Shown here in pieces: positions 7,941 through 14,342 of a stretch of 36,055 nucleotides of DNA. The DNA is from JBBDYH01 sp040901795. Its GTDB lineage: Bacteria; Planctomycetota; Planctomycetia; Pirellulales; JALHPA01. A model generated the notes under the pieces. It made no database searches. It saw nothing but the letters and a program-made list of their open reading frames with translations, and had not been told where the DNA came from. The position numbers and the translations under genes were made by a program. Within the stretch, counting starts at the first letter, position 1; every line of letters begins with the position of its first letter. The stretch spans positions 1 to 36,055 of the forward strand of contig JBBDYH010000049.1 in assembly GCA_040901795.1 (NCBI GenBank), in the 5' to 3' direction.

Positions 7941-8948
7941 ATGCACCTCGCCGGCATCTTCACCCCCAACCTCGTTCCGCTCGACCATCGCGGCGAAATC
8001 GACGAAGACGAGCTGCGCCGCTACGTCGATTGGCTGGTCGACCGCGGCGTCCACGGCCTGTACCCCAACGGCTCGACGGGCGAATTTACGCGCTTTACGG
8101 CCGAAGAGCGCCGGCGGATCGTCGAGATCGTCTGTGACCAGGCCCGGGGCCGCGTCCCCGTGCTCGCCGGCGCCGCCGAGGCCAATGTCCGCGAGACGCT
8201 CGCCGCCTGCGAGGCCTACCATGCCTGCGGCGCCCGCGCCGTGGCGATCGTCTCCCCGTTTTATTACAAGCTCAGCCCCGAATCGGTTTACGCGTACTTC
8301 CGCGAGATCGCCACGAACTCGCCGATCGACGTCACGCTGTACAACATTCCAATGTTCGCCAGCCCCATCGATGTTCCGACGATCCGGCGGCTCGCCGAGT
8401 TCCCGCGCATCGTCGGAATTAAGGACAGCTCGGGCGACATGGCCTTCATGTTGCGGATGATGAGCGCCGTTCAGCCCATCCGCCCGGACTTCGTCTTCCT
8501 CACCGGCTGGGAAGCGGCGCTCGTGCCGATGCTCCTGATGGGTTGCCAGGGGGGCACCAACGCCACCAGCGGCGTCGTGCCCGAGATCACGCGGAAGTTG
8601 TACGACCTGGTGCAGGAGCGCCGCATTGACGAAGCGCGTACGTTGCAGCTCCGTCTGCTGGAGCTCTTTGACGCCATGCTCTACTCGGCCGACTTCCCCG
8701 AAGGCTTCCGCGCCGCGGTCGAGCTCCGCGGTTTTGACTTCGGCCGCGGCCGACAGCCGCTGAGCGAAACGCAGCAGATCGACCGCGCAGCGCTACAACG
8801 CGTGCTGCAATGCATCCTCCACGACTTCGGCTTCGTCGAGCCGCCCAGCGAAGGCTGCGCCACGCGGACCGGTAACATGGGCGTCGACCGCGTGACACAA
8901 ATCACCGAGGAAGTGATTGCCCAGTTGAGAAAGCAAGGCGTGGTGTAG
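7941..8948 (+). CDS. Dihydrodipicolinate synthase / N-acetylneuraminate lyase family aldolase
   Basis: Class I aldolase-type TIM barrel of 335 residues. Visible family features are GSTGEF at 44-49 (pyruvate carboxylate loop, usually GTTGE), Tyr134 in TLYNIP, and the Schiff-base Lys161 in VGIKDSSGD. It therefore probably condenses or cleaves a pyruvate-containing substrate. The window has a separate orthodox dapA at 12698, so this paralogue likely serves another reaction, such as a sugar-acid aldolase. It has a C-terminal extension of about 35 residues beyond the usual barrel length. The BMC shell gene begins 116 bases downstream on the same strand, so a shared pathway is possible but unproven. 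The start has no clear ribosome binding site, and the upstream sequence is a repeat with GACCACTGACC units. Confidence 0.9.
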   Translation: MHLAGIFTPNLVPLDHRGEIDEDELRRYVDWLVDRGVHGLYPNGSTGEFTRFTAEERRRIVEIVCDQARGRVPVLAGAAEANVRETLAACEAYHACGARAVAIVSPFYYKLSPESVYAYFREIATNSPIDVTLYNIPMFASPIDVPTIRRLAEFPRIVGIKDSSGDMAFMLRMMSAVQPIRPDFVFLTGWEAALVPMLLMGCQGGTNATSGVVPEITRKLYDLVQERRIDEARTLQLRLLELFDAMLYSADFPEGFRAAVELRGFDFGRGRQPLSETQQIDRAALQRVLQCILHDFGFVEPPSEGCATRTGNMGVDRVTQITEEVIAQLRKQGVV

Positions 8949-8950
8949 GA

Positions 8951-9034
8951 AATGACCAATGACCAAGCACCAATGACCAATTGGAGATCGCCAGCCGTGG
9001 GCGAGTTGGTCATTGGGCATTGGACATTGGTCAT
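8951..9034. repeat. Inverted repeat of AATGACCA units, copy 1
   Basis: The left block (8951-8980) is made of AATGACCA-like units and the right block (9005-9034) is the inverted TTGGTCATT form. The left 30 bases are identical to 25409-25438, upstream of the M28 peptidase stop. It fills the gap between the aldolase and the BMC gene. Confidence 0.85.
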
Positions 9035-9064
9035 TCTTGCCCCGAATGACTTAGCGGAAAACCA

Positions 9065-9691
9065 ATGAACCCTGGCCTCGCGCTCCTCGAAATCCACGGC
9101 CTCACTCCCGCCCTGGTCGCGCTCGACCGGCTGGACAAGGCCGCGCGCATACGGCTGGTGCAGTTGGAACTGAACGATTTTTACGGCGTGTTCCTCAAGA
9201 TCGCCGGGGATTCGGCGTCGCTCCGTGCCGCGGTCGCAGAAGCGCGGGCAACAATCGAACTCATGCAGGGGAAGATCACGGCAACGATCCTCGACGCACC
9301 CGCCGACGAAGCTCGCAAAGCGATCCACAGTCGGCCGGAGATTTCGCCATTGCTAGAAGCGCCAGTCGTATTCGATCCGCAAACGTCATCCGAGAAATCC
9401 GAAACCAAACCTATGAACGAACATTTCGCCATTGGACTGATCGAGACGCAGGGCTTCACCGCCGTGATGGAAGCCGTCGACACCGCTTGCAAAGCGGCTA
9501 ATGTCGAAGTCATCGGCAAAGAAAAACTCGGCGGCGGCTACATCACCGTGATGATCAAAGGCGATGTGGCCGCGGTGAAGGCCGCCATCGAAGCCGGCCA
9601 AGAGAAAGTCGGCGCCCTAGGTAAGCTCATTGCCGCCCACGTCATCGCCCGGCCCAGCGCCGCGGTCTTGAGCCTATTGCCCAAGTCGTAA
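9065..9691 (+). CDS. Double BMC-domain microcompartment shell protein
   Basis: 208 residues containing two BMC folds. The C-terminal half (117-208) is a near-typical hexameric BMC-H sequence: FAIGLIETQGFTAVMEAVD, then KLGGGYITVMIKGDVAAVKAAI with the shell-edge Lys and GGG turn. The N-terminal half (1-100) follows the same pattern (GLALLEIHGLTPALVALDRL, then FLKIAGDSASLRAAV) but lacks the GGG turn and is more divergent. A 20-residue linker ends at Met117. The protein may form BMC-T-like trimers of fused domains. An internal start at ATG 9413 would release a 92-residue stand-alone BMC-H. No other shell gene, PduL or aldehyde dehydrogenase is in the window, so this is not a canonical PVM microcompartment locus. 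The DHDPS-family aldolase lies just upstream. Confidence 0.88.
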   Translation: MNPGLALLEIHGLTPALVALDRLDKAARIRLVQLELNDFYGVFLKIAGDSASLRAAVAEARATIELMQGKITATILDAPADEARKAIHSRPEISPLLEAPVVFDPQTSSEKSETKPMNEHFAIGLIETQGFTAVMEAVDTACKAANVEVIGKEKLGGGYITVMIKGDVAAVKAAIEAGQEKVGALGKLIAAHVIARPSAAVLSLLPKS

Positions 9692-9707
9692 CGGTCGCTG
9701 GCCGTGG

Positions 9708-9728
9708 CACTGCTCGCGGCGAGCAGTG
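9708..9728. terminator. Palindrome after the BMC gene (REP-like variant)
   Basis: CACTGCTCGC, a one-base loop and GCGAGCAGTG form a 10-bp stem 17 bases after the BMC stop, flanked by GTGG and GCAC. It resembles the REP family in its CACTG...CAGTG ends but has a different stem. There is no T tract, so a termination role is inferred from position only. The rest of the spacer up to 9985 shows no supported gene. Confidence 0.4.
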
Positions 9729-9985
9729 GCACACCGGTCGTTTCAAGCCGCATCAACGGCGTAATCGCGCTACCGGCCGCTCGCCATTGGCCGCAATCGC
9801 TTTTCGATTGTGGCGATCGCTTGACTGCCCCCGCGGGCCGCCTAAGAATGGTTGACGTAGGGACGCTGAGGGGCGTTACGAGCCTTCCAGGCGTAACGCA
9901 AAATCGTAGGCTGGCCGCCAAACCCGGCCGGCAGCCACTGCTTCGAGATCAGGCACGATCTCCTTGACCACGGGCCCTCATCCGC

Positions 9986-11335
9986 ATGTCTTCCGTTCCC
10001 CGGCTCGCAGTTGGTACGATCCAGCCGCAGGTGAATCTGCAGCCGATGCTGTGGGCGCTTTTGGATGCGCTCGATCATGAAGGCGTCCGCATCCAAAGCT
10101 ACCTATCGCGCGCCTGTTTCGCGCCGGTCGATGCCGCCACGTCGATTACCGGCCTCAGCCCGCGCCACCTTGATAGCTGGTTAATGTCGCCCGAGCAGTG
10201 CCGGGCGTTATTTTTGCGCTCCGCTCGGCACAGCGATCTGGCCGTCCTCGAAGGGCGGTTCGACGAGGATTCATCGGATCCCGGTGGTAAGCTGGAGCCG
10301 CTTTGCCAATGGCTAGGTGTCCCACGGCTGGCGGTTGTCGATGTGTCGCGCCTCGCCGACTGCAAGCTGCCCCCGCGGCCTGATCGTGCGACGGCTTTGC
10401 TGCTCGATCAGGTCGCCGACGAACGCGAGTTTTTCCGCTGGCAAACGGTGCTCGAACCGCTGTGGGGCATCCCCGTCGTGGGCGGATTGGGATCTCTTCC
10501 CTCAATTCGGTCCACGCTGTCCGAGCTTTGTCCCGGCGAAACGATCAGTCGCGACTTGTGTCGGACGCTGGGCAATAATCTTCTGCGCTACACGGCGCCG
10601 GCCAGGCTACTGCATCTGGCGTCGCAGGGCGACTTCTCGTTGCCGCGGACATCTGATTCAACTATTTGCGCTACGTGCGACGAAGAGGATCGCGGGCTGA
10701 CGGGCGTCCGCATTGCGATCGCATACGACGACGTATTCCATTGCTATTTCCCCGACGCGCTCGATGCCCTCGAAGCGCGCGGCGCTGAGGTCCGTGACTT
10801 CTCGCCATTGCGGGACGAGACGTTGCCGCCCGACACAGATATTGTGGCGATCGGCTGCGGACATCCCGAGCGATTTGCCGCCGAGCTCGCTCAGAATCAG
10901 TGCATGATGCTTGCGCTGCGCGGCCACGTGTGCGCGGGCAAGCGGATTTACGCGGAAGGAGGCGGCCTGGCATATCTCTGTCAATCGCTCGCCTTGCCGA
11001 CTGGCGAGCTCGCGTCGATGGTCGGCGTTTTCCCCGCCATCGCCAGGCCCAATCCAACCGCCGGCGTTCCCCGGGCACTGGAAACGCCGCTGGCCTGTGA
11101 TAGCTGGCTGGGCCGAGCGGGCGCCGTGATCCGCGGTTACCTCAACGATGCCTGGCGTCTGGAACCGGTGGGGCGATTGAGATCGCTCGGACAGGCCCCG
11201 GGTTGTGAATTTCCGCTCGTGCTGCGACATCAGGCGATCGGCAGCCGCTTGCATCTCAACCTGGTCGCCCAACCGCAGTTGCTAGGCGGGTTCTTACGTC
11301 CTTGCCCCGAGGCGCTGGCTTGGGCCGGACGATAG
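9986..11335 (+). CDS. Cobyrinate a,c-diamide synthase (CbiA/CobB)-like protein lacking catalytic residues
   Basis: 449 residues alignable by eye to CbiA over both domains. In the N-terminal half, TGLSPRHLDSWLMS then SDLAVLEG matches the CbiA segment SRNLDSF then ADIAVIEG. The C-terminal half RIAIAYDDVFHCYFPDALDA matches the amidotransferase domain. However, the expected P-loop is GTIQPQVNL instead of G-T-G/S-x-x-G-K-T. The nucleophile motif YAECGG reads YAEGGG (Gly325 in place of Cys). The catalytic G-H-E-F-H reads G406-C-E-F-P410. It therefore should neither bind ATP in the usual way nor use glutamine. No cobalamin gene is nearby. It is either a pseudoenzyme with a binding or regulatory role or a changed enzyme. 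The frame is open throughout, which argues against simple decay. Confidence 0.78.
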   Translation: MSSVPRLAVGTIQPQVNLQPMLWALLDALDHEGVRIQSYLSRACFAPVDAATSITGLSPRHLDSWLMSPEQCRALFLRSARHSDLAVLEGRFDEDSSDPGGKLEPLCQWLGVPRLAVVDVSRLADCKLPPRPDRATALLLDQVADEREFFRWQTVLEPLWGIPVVGGLGSLPSIRSTLSELCPGETISRDLCRTLGNNLLRYTAPARLLHLASQGDFSLPRTSDSTICATCDEEDRGLTGVRIAIAYDDVFHCYFPDALDALEARGAEVRDFSPLRDETLPPDTDIVAIGCGHPERFAAELAQNQCMMLALRGHVCAGKRIYAEGGGLAYLCQSLALPTGELASMVGVFPAIARPNPTAGVPRALETPLACDSWLGRAGAVIRGYLNDAWRLEPVGRLRSLGQAPGCEFPLVLRHQAIGSRLHLNLVAQPQLLGGFLRPCPEALAWAGR

Positions 11336-11337
11336 TT

Positions 11338-11433
11338 GGGTGGCACTGACAAGCCCTCAGGCTTGTCAGTGGAGATTCGAAGGGCAGTGTGTCCGATTAT
11401 CACTGACAAGCGCGGCGCTTGTCAGTGCCACCC
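11338..11433. repeat. REPIN between convergent genes
   Basis: GGGTGG head, then palindrome 11344-11371 (arms CACTGACAAGCC, 4-base loop). A 29-base spacer follows, then palindrome 11401-11427 (arms CACTGACAAGCGC, 1-base loop) and the CCACCC tail. It begins 3 bases after the stop of the CbiA-like gene and ends 18 bases before the stop of the convergent small gene. It could serve both as a bidirectional terminator. Confidence 0.92.
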
Positions 11434-11450
11434 AGTCATCGAGTGAGCGC

Positions 11451-11789
11451 TCAAACATCAATTACGGGCAGTCCCACATACAACTGCAGCACCTGACTCT
11501 GCACTTTGATCGCCCGCAAGAGGACCCAGATCTGTTCACGAGAGAAGCTTCGCGGGTCTGAGTTGGCCAGCGCTTCGAGCTCGTCGGTCATCGCCGCGTG
11601 TTGATCGGTGGCGGCTTGCAGCCGCAGCTCCATCTCTTGCCAGGCTTTGCGCAGGCGCGATTCGTCTTCAAGCTCCTCGACGTCCTCGACGACATTGGTG
11701 AGCAACAGACAGAGGCGAGCCACATCGCGCGGCAGCGCCTCGGGCTCGAGGCTTTCGATGCGTGCGGCGAGTTCCTGGCAATTCGTCAT
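11451..11789 (-). CDS. Small hypothetical protein, acidic and helical
   Basis: 112 residues, not recognised. It is rich in Glu, Leu and Ala, with a likely coiled-coil segment (VVEDVEELEDESRLRKAWQE) and a more hydrophobic C terminus (IWVLLRAIKVQSQVLQLYVG). No signal peptide or cysteine cluster is visible. It starts at ATG 11789 and diverges from pdxJ, with 90 bases between the starts. Its codon usage matches the neighbouring genes. Probably a lineage-restricted cytoplasmic protein. Confidence 0.6.
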   Translation of the reverse strand: MTNCQELAARIESLEPEALPRDVARLCLLLTNVVEDVEELEDESRLRKAWQEMELRLQAATDQHAAMTDELEALANSDPRSFSREQIWVLLRAIKVQSQVLQLYVGLPVIDV

Positions 11790-11879
11790 GATAAACCGTG
11801 AACAACGCGAACCTTTCCGGCGGCGGCGCCTACTGAATCGTAGCTTGCAAATCCGACCACAATTGGCGATTTTAACGAG

Positions 11880-12602
11880 ATGGCAGAACTAGGCGTCAAC
11901 ATCGATCACATCGCGACGCTCCGCCAGGCGCGGCGAACGTATGAGCCCGACCCAATTTGGGCCGCCGCGCTCGCGGAGTTAGGCGGGGCGGATTGCATCA
12001 CGATCCACCTCCGCGAAGACCGCCGGCACATCCAGGACCGCGATCTGGAGTTGCTGCGTAAAACGGTCACCGTGAAGCTTAATCTGGAGCTGGCCTGCGA
12101 ATCGCAGGTGCTGGACATCGCCTGCCGTGTGAAACCCGATCAGGCCACGCTGGTGCCCGAGCGGCGCGAAGAAGTGACCACCGAAGGCGGGCTCGATGTG
12201 GCGGGCAACCGCGAAGCGGCGCGTCAGGCGGTCGCGCGGCTCAAAGACGCCGGCATTTTTGTCAGCCTGTTCATCGACCCCGACGCCGAGCAGATCGAGG
12301 CCTCGCGCGATCTGGGGGCCGATGCCGTCGAACTGCACACAGGCTCCTACGCCTTGGCAAAGCGAGGCGCCGAACAAGAGCGCGCGCTGATCGCCTTAGT
12401 CCAGGCGGGGGCGATGATCCGTCAACTGGGCATGGCGCTGCACGCCGGCCACGGGCTGAATTACCAGAATGTCCGCCCTGTGGCGACGATCGACGGCATG
12501 CGCGAGTTGAACATCGGTCACGCGATCGTCTCGCGCGCCGTAATGGTCGGCATGGAGCGCGCCGTCCGCGAAATGAAGGCCTTGCTGGAGTTCAAGCTTT
12601 AG
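11880..12602 (+). CDS. pdxJ: Pyridoxine 5'-phosphate synthase
   Basis: Last step of the DXP-dependent vitamin B6 pathway: condensation of 3-amino-2-oxopropyl phosphate with 1-deoxyxylulose 5-phosphate. The 240-residue length is typical. Visible signatures are GVNIDHIATLRQAR at the N terminus, TIHLREDRRHIQD, the catalytic region LNLELA, PDQATLVPERREEVTTEGGL, VELHTGSYA, and ALHAGHGLNYQNV. All the conserved blocks I expect are present. dapA follows on the same strand after a 95-base spacer that contains a hairpin (12618-12640). Confidence 0.97.
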   Translation: MAELGVNIDHIATLRQARRTYEPDPIWAAALAELGGADCITIHLREDRRHIQDRDLELLRKTVTVKLNLELACESQVLDIACRVKPDQATLVPERREEVTTEGGLDVAGNREAARQAVARLKDAGIFVSLFIDPDAEQIEASRDLGADAVELHTGSYALAKRGAEQERALIALVQAGAMIRQLGMALHAGHGLNYQNVRPVATIDGMRELNIGHAIVSRAVMVGMERAVREMKALLEFKL

Positions 12603-12617
12603 CTTGTCCGGACAGCT

Positions 12618-12640
12618 CGCCACGGCGAGTCGCCGTGGCG
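12618..12640. repeat. Palindrome between pdxJ and dapA
   Basis: CGCCACGGCGA, a one-base loop and TCGCCGTGGCG form a perfect 11-bp stem 16 bases after the pdxJ stop. The following sequence (GGCTAAACTCCAAC, then repeated GAACCCCGAACCC up to the dapA ATG) looks like a repeat that partly recurs at 32220-32240. It may attenuate readthrough into dapA. Confidence 0.6.
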
Positions 12641-12697
12641 ACCTGAAGGCTAAACTCCAACACTGAACACTGAACCCCGAACCCCGAACCCTCCCCC

Positions 12698-13585
12698 ATG
12701 CCCACCAAAGGCGAAGTATTTGCCGGACTTTCTGTCGCGCTGACCACACCCTTTAAGGACGGCGAGTTCGACGTCGGCCGGTTCAAAGAGCAAATCGAGT
12801 TTCAAATCGCCGCGGGCACGAACTGCATTTGCCCGGTCGGCACGACCGGCGAGTCGCCGACGCTTTCGCACGAGGAGCATGAGCGCGTGATCGCCGCCGC
12901 GGTCGATATCGCCGCGGGCCGCATCAAGGTCATGCCAGGCACGGGCTCCAACAGTACGCGCGAGGCGCTGCGGCTGACCAAGTGGGCCGCCAACAAGGGG
13001 GCCGATGCGGCCCTCGTCGTGGCGCCCTATTACAACAAGCCCACGCAGGAGGGGATGTACGAGCACTTCAAGGCGCTCGCGGAAGCGGTTGGGATTCCAA
13101 TCTGCGTGTACAACATTCCCGGCCGCACCGCCAAAAACATCGAGCCGGAGACGATCGCTCGCATGGCCGAGTTGCCCAACATCACGATGGTCAAGGAGGC
13201 GACCGGCTCGCTCGATCAGGCCTCGCAGATCCTTGCACTCACCAACCTCACCGTGCTCAGTGGCGACGACAGCCTGACTTTGCCGCTAATGTCCATTGGC
13301 GGCCGGGGCGTGATTTCCGTCGCAGGGAACATCATCCCCAAGGACATGCTCGCGCTGGTCAAGGCGTTCGACGCCGGCAACATAGTCGAAGCCCAGCGCT
13401 GGCACCGCAAGCTTTTTCCGCTCTGCCGCGACATGCTCGGCCTGGCCACCAATCCGATTCCCATCAAGGCCGCCATGAAGCTCCTCGGCCGCGACAACGG
13501 CGAGCTGCGCCTGCCGATGACACCTCTCGACTCCGCCAGTGAAGCAAAACTTCGCCGGACACTCTCTGCGTACGGGTTGATATGA
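12698..13585 (+). CDS. dapA: 4-hydroxy-tetrahydrodipicolinate synthase
   Basis: Condenses pyruvate with aspartate semialdehyde, the first committed step of lysine and diaminopimelate synthesis. The 295 residues give the usual length. Diagnostic residues are GTTGE at 48-52, Tyr138 in CVYNIPGRT with Arg143 for the substrate carboxylate, and the Schiff-base Lys166 in MVKEATG. YYNKPTQEG at 111-119 is the tetramer and active-site loop segment. The protein is much closer to orthodox DapA than the paralogue at 7941. The stop is 14 bases before the REP palindrome that begins the RAYT element. Confidence 0.95.
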   Translation: MPTKGEVFAGLSVALTTPFKDGEFDVGRFKEQIEFQIAAGTNCICPVGTTGESPTLSHEEHERVIAAAVDIAAGRIKVMPGTGSNSTREALRLTKWAANKGADAALVVAPYYNKPTQEGMYEHFKALAEAVGIPICVYNIPGRTAKNIEPETIARMAELPNITMVKEATGSLDQASQILALTNLTVLSGDDSLTLPLMSIGGRGVISVAGNIIPKDMLALVKAFDAGNIVEAQRWHRKLFPLCRDMLGLATNPIPIKAAMKLLGRDNGELRLPMTPLDSASEAKLRRTLSAYGLI

Positions 13586-13598
13586 GCACCCCAAACCT

Positions 13599-13631
13599 GG
13601 GTGGCACTGACAAGCGCCGCGCTTGTCAGTG
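13599..13631. repeat. Single REP palindrome at the 3' side of the RAYT gene
   Basis: GGGTGG head plus 12-bp arms CACTGACAAGCG/CGCTTGTCAGTG with a 3-base loop. It overlaps the last codon region and stop of the transposase and lies just after the dapA stop. The stem and loop are identical to those of the first palindrome inside uvrA (2774-2800). Confidence 0.9.
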
Positions 13632-14204
13632 GTGAACAACCGGGCAAAGATCCACATCCATAACAACTTCCTCAAATCCCGCGTAGGCCCGCGCGCTCGA
13701 CCAGACCCAGTCGGTGGGTATATCCACTAGTCCGCGCCGAACTGGATTCATGTGGAAGTACTCTATCGACGCCCATGCCGTGTGGTCTTCGACGACGTTG
13801 CGATCATACCCGCCGCCCGGCTGCCAGAAGTGATATCGTTGTCCCTGTTCGGTCAAAGCGCCTCGAAGTTTCTCGAGCCAAGCGGGATGATTCTTTCGCA
13901 GCCAAGCGAGCGCGCGACGCGCACAAGATTGCTTGATGGCTTTCTCGATCGCTGAGGTTGAATAGACTTTCGATCGCGGGAAGATGAGCACATGCGCGTG
14001 TTCCGGCATGATCACAAACGCCCAAATTGCGAAATTCTGTTCACGCCGGGATTTTTCAAGCGCATGGACGAACCATTGGCGCGTGCGATCGCGGTCCAGC
14101 ATTGCGAGTCGGTGGTAACAGCTAAACGTTAGCTCGTGAGCATGATTGGAAAGATCGTAATGCCTTCGGGTCTTTCGAAAACGGCCATCCGGAAGTTGCG
14201 CCAT
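13626..14204 (-). CDS. REP-associated tyrosine transposase (RAYT, Y1/IS200-like)
   Basis: 192-residue single-stranded DNA transposase of the HUH superfamily. The HUH metal site is H69-A-H71 in IMPEHAHVLIFPR and the catalytic tyrosine is Tyr133 in FWQPGGGYDRNVV. The C-terminal motif YFHMNPVRRGLV is typical of RAYTs. Family knowledge: RAYTs are domesticated single-copy Y1 transposases that spread REP/REPIN sequences. The start at ATG 14204 (MAQLPDGRFRKTRR) is chosen because GGAAGGTGG lies upstream; the open frame extends to 14336, but that part is translated REP palindrome. The stop codon TGA is supplied by the left REP (CACTGACAAG). This is the only transposase gene in the window and the likely mover of the GGGTGG/CACTGACAAGC family. 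Confidence 0.93.
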   Translation of the reverse strand: MAQLPDGRFRKTRRHYDLSNHAHELTFSCYHRLAMLDRDRTRQWFVHALEKSRREQNFAIWAFVIMPEHAHVLIFPRSKVYSTSAIEKAIKQSCARRALAWLRKNHPAWLEKLRGALTEQGQRYHFWQPGGGYDRNVVEDHTAWASIEYFHMNPVRRGLVDIPTDWVWSSARAYAGFEEVVMDVDLCPVVHH

Positions 14205-14256
14205 GTGCGTATCCACCTTCCCTAATAGGAGGCACGAATGCCAACGGCTACCTACG

Positions 14257-14338
14257 TTGCCACTGACAAGCCTTGAAGGCTTGTCAGCCATCCACTCTCC
14301 CTCCACTGACAAGCTACGGCAGCTTGTCAGTGCCACCC
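14257..14338. repeat. REPIN at the 5' side of the RAYT gene
   Basis: The first palindrome is 14263-14287 (arms CTGACAAGCCTT, 1-base loop), with a degraded head. The second is 14304-14332 (arms CACTGACAAGCT, 5-base loop), followed by CCACCC. It lies upstream of the transposase ATG and may also affect its expression. Confidence 0.9.
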
Positions 14339-14342
14339 AAGA

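Larger units (their letters stand above)
13599..14338. mobile_element. RAYT transposase unit bounded by REP palindromes
   Basis: The left end is GGGTGG plus palindrome 13605-13631 (arms CACTGACAAGCG). The right end is palindrome 14304-14332 plus CCACCC to 14338. The ends therefore form an inverted pair with outward heads, like a REPIN whose spacer is the transposase gene. A further palindrome lies inside at 14261-14287. The unit fits exactly between the 3' ends of dapA (stop 13585) and the Nramp-like gene (stop 14343). No target duplication was recognised, as expected for Y1 transposases. Confidence 0.8.

Noticed and set aside
9704..9967. 87-codon frame between the BMC and CbiA-like genes
   Set aside because: It starts inside a palindrome, has a basic low-complexity translation and resembles no family.
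12698..13585. Reading dapA and the 7941 aldolase as a recent duplication
   Set aside because: They share only family motifs; most of the sequence differs, so they are old paralogues.
14204..14336. N-terminal extension of the RAYT frame
   Set aside because: These 44 codons are translated REPIN sequence; the RAYT family start and ribosome binding site point to ATG 14204.
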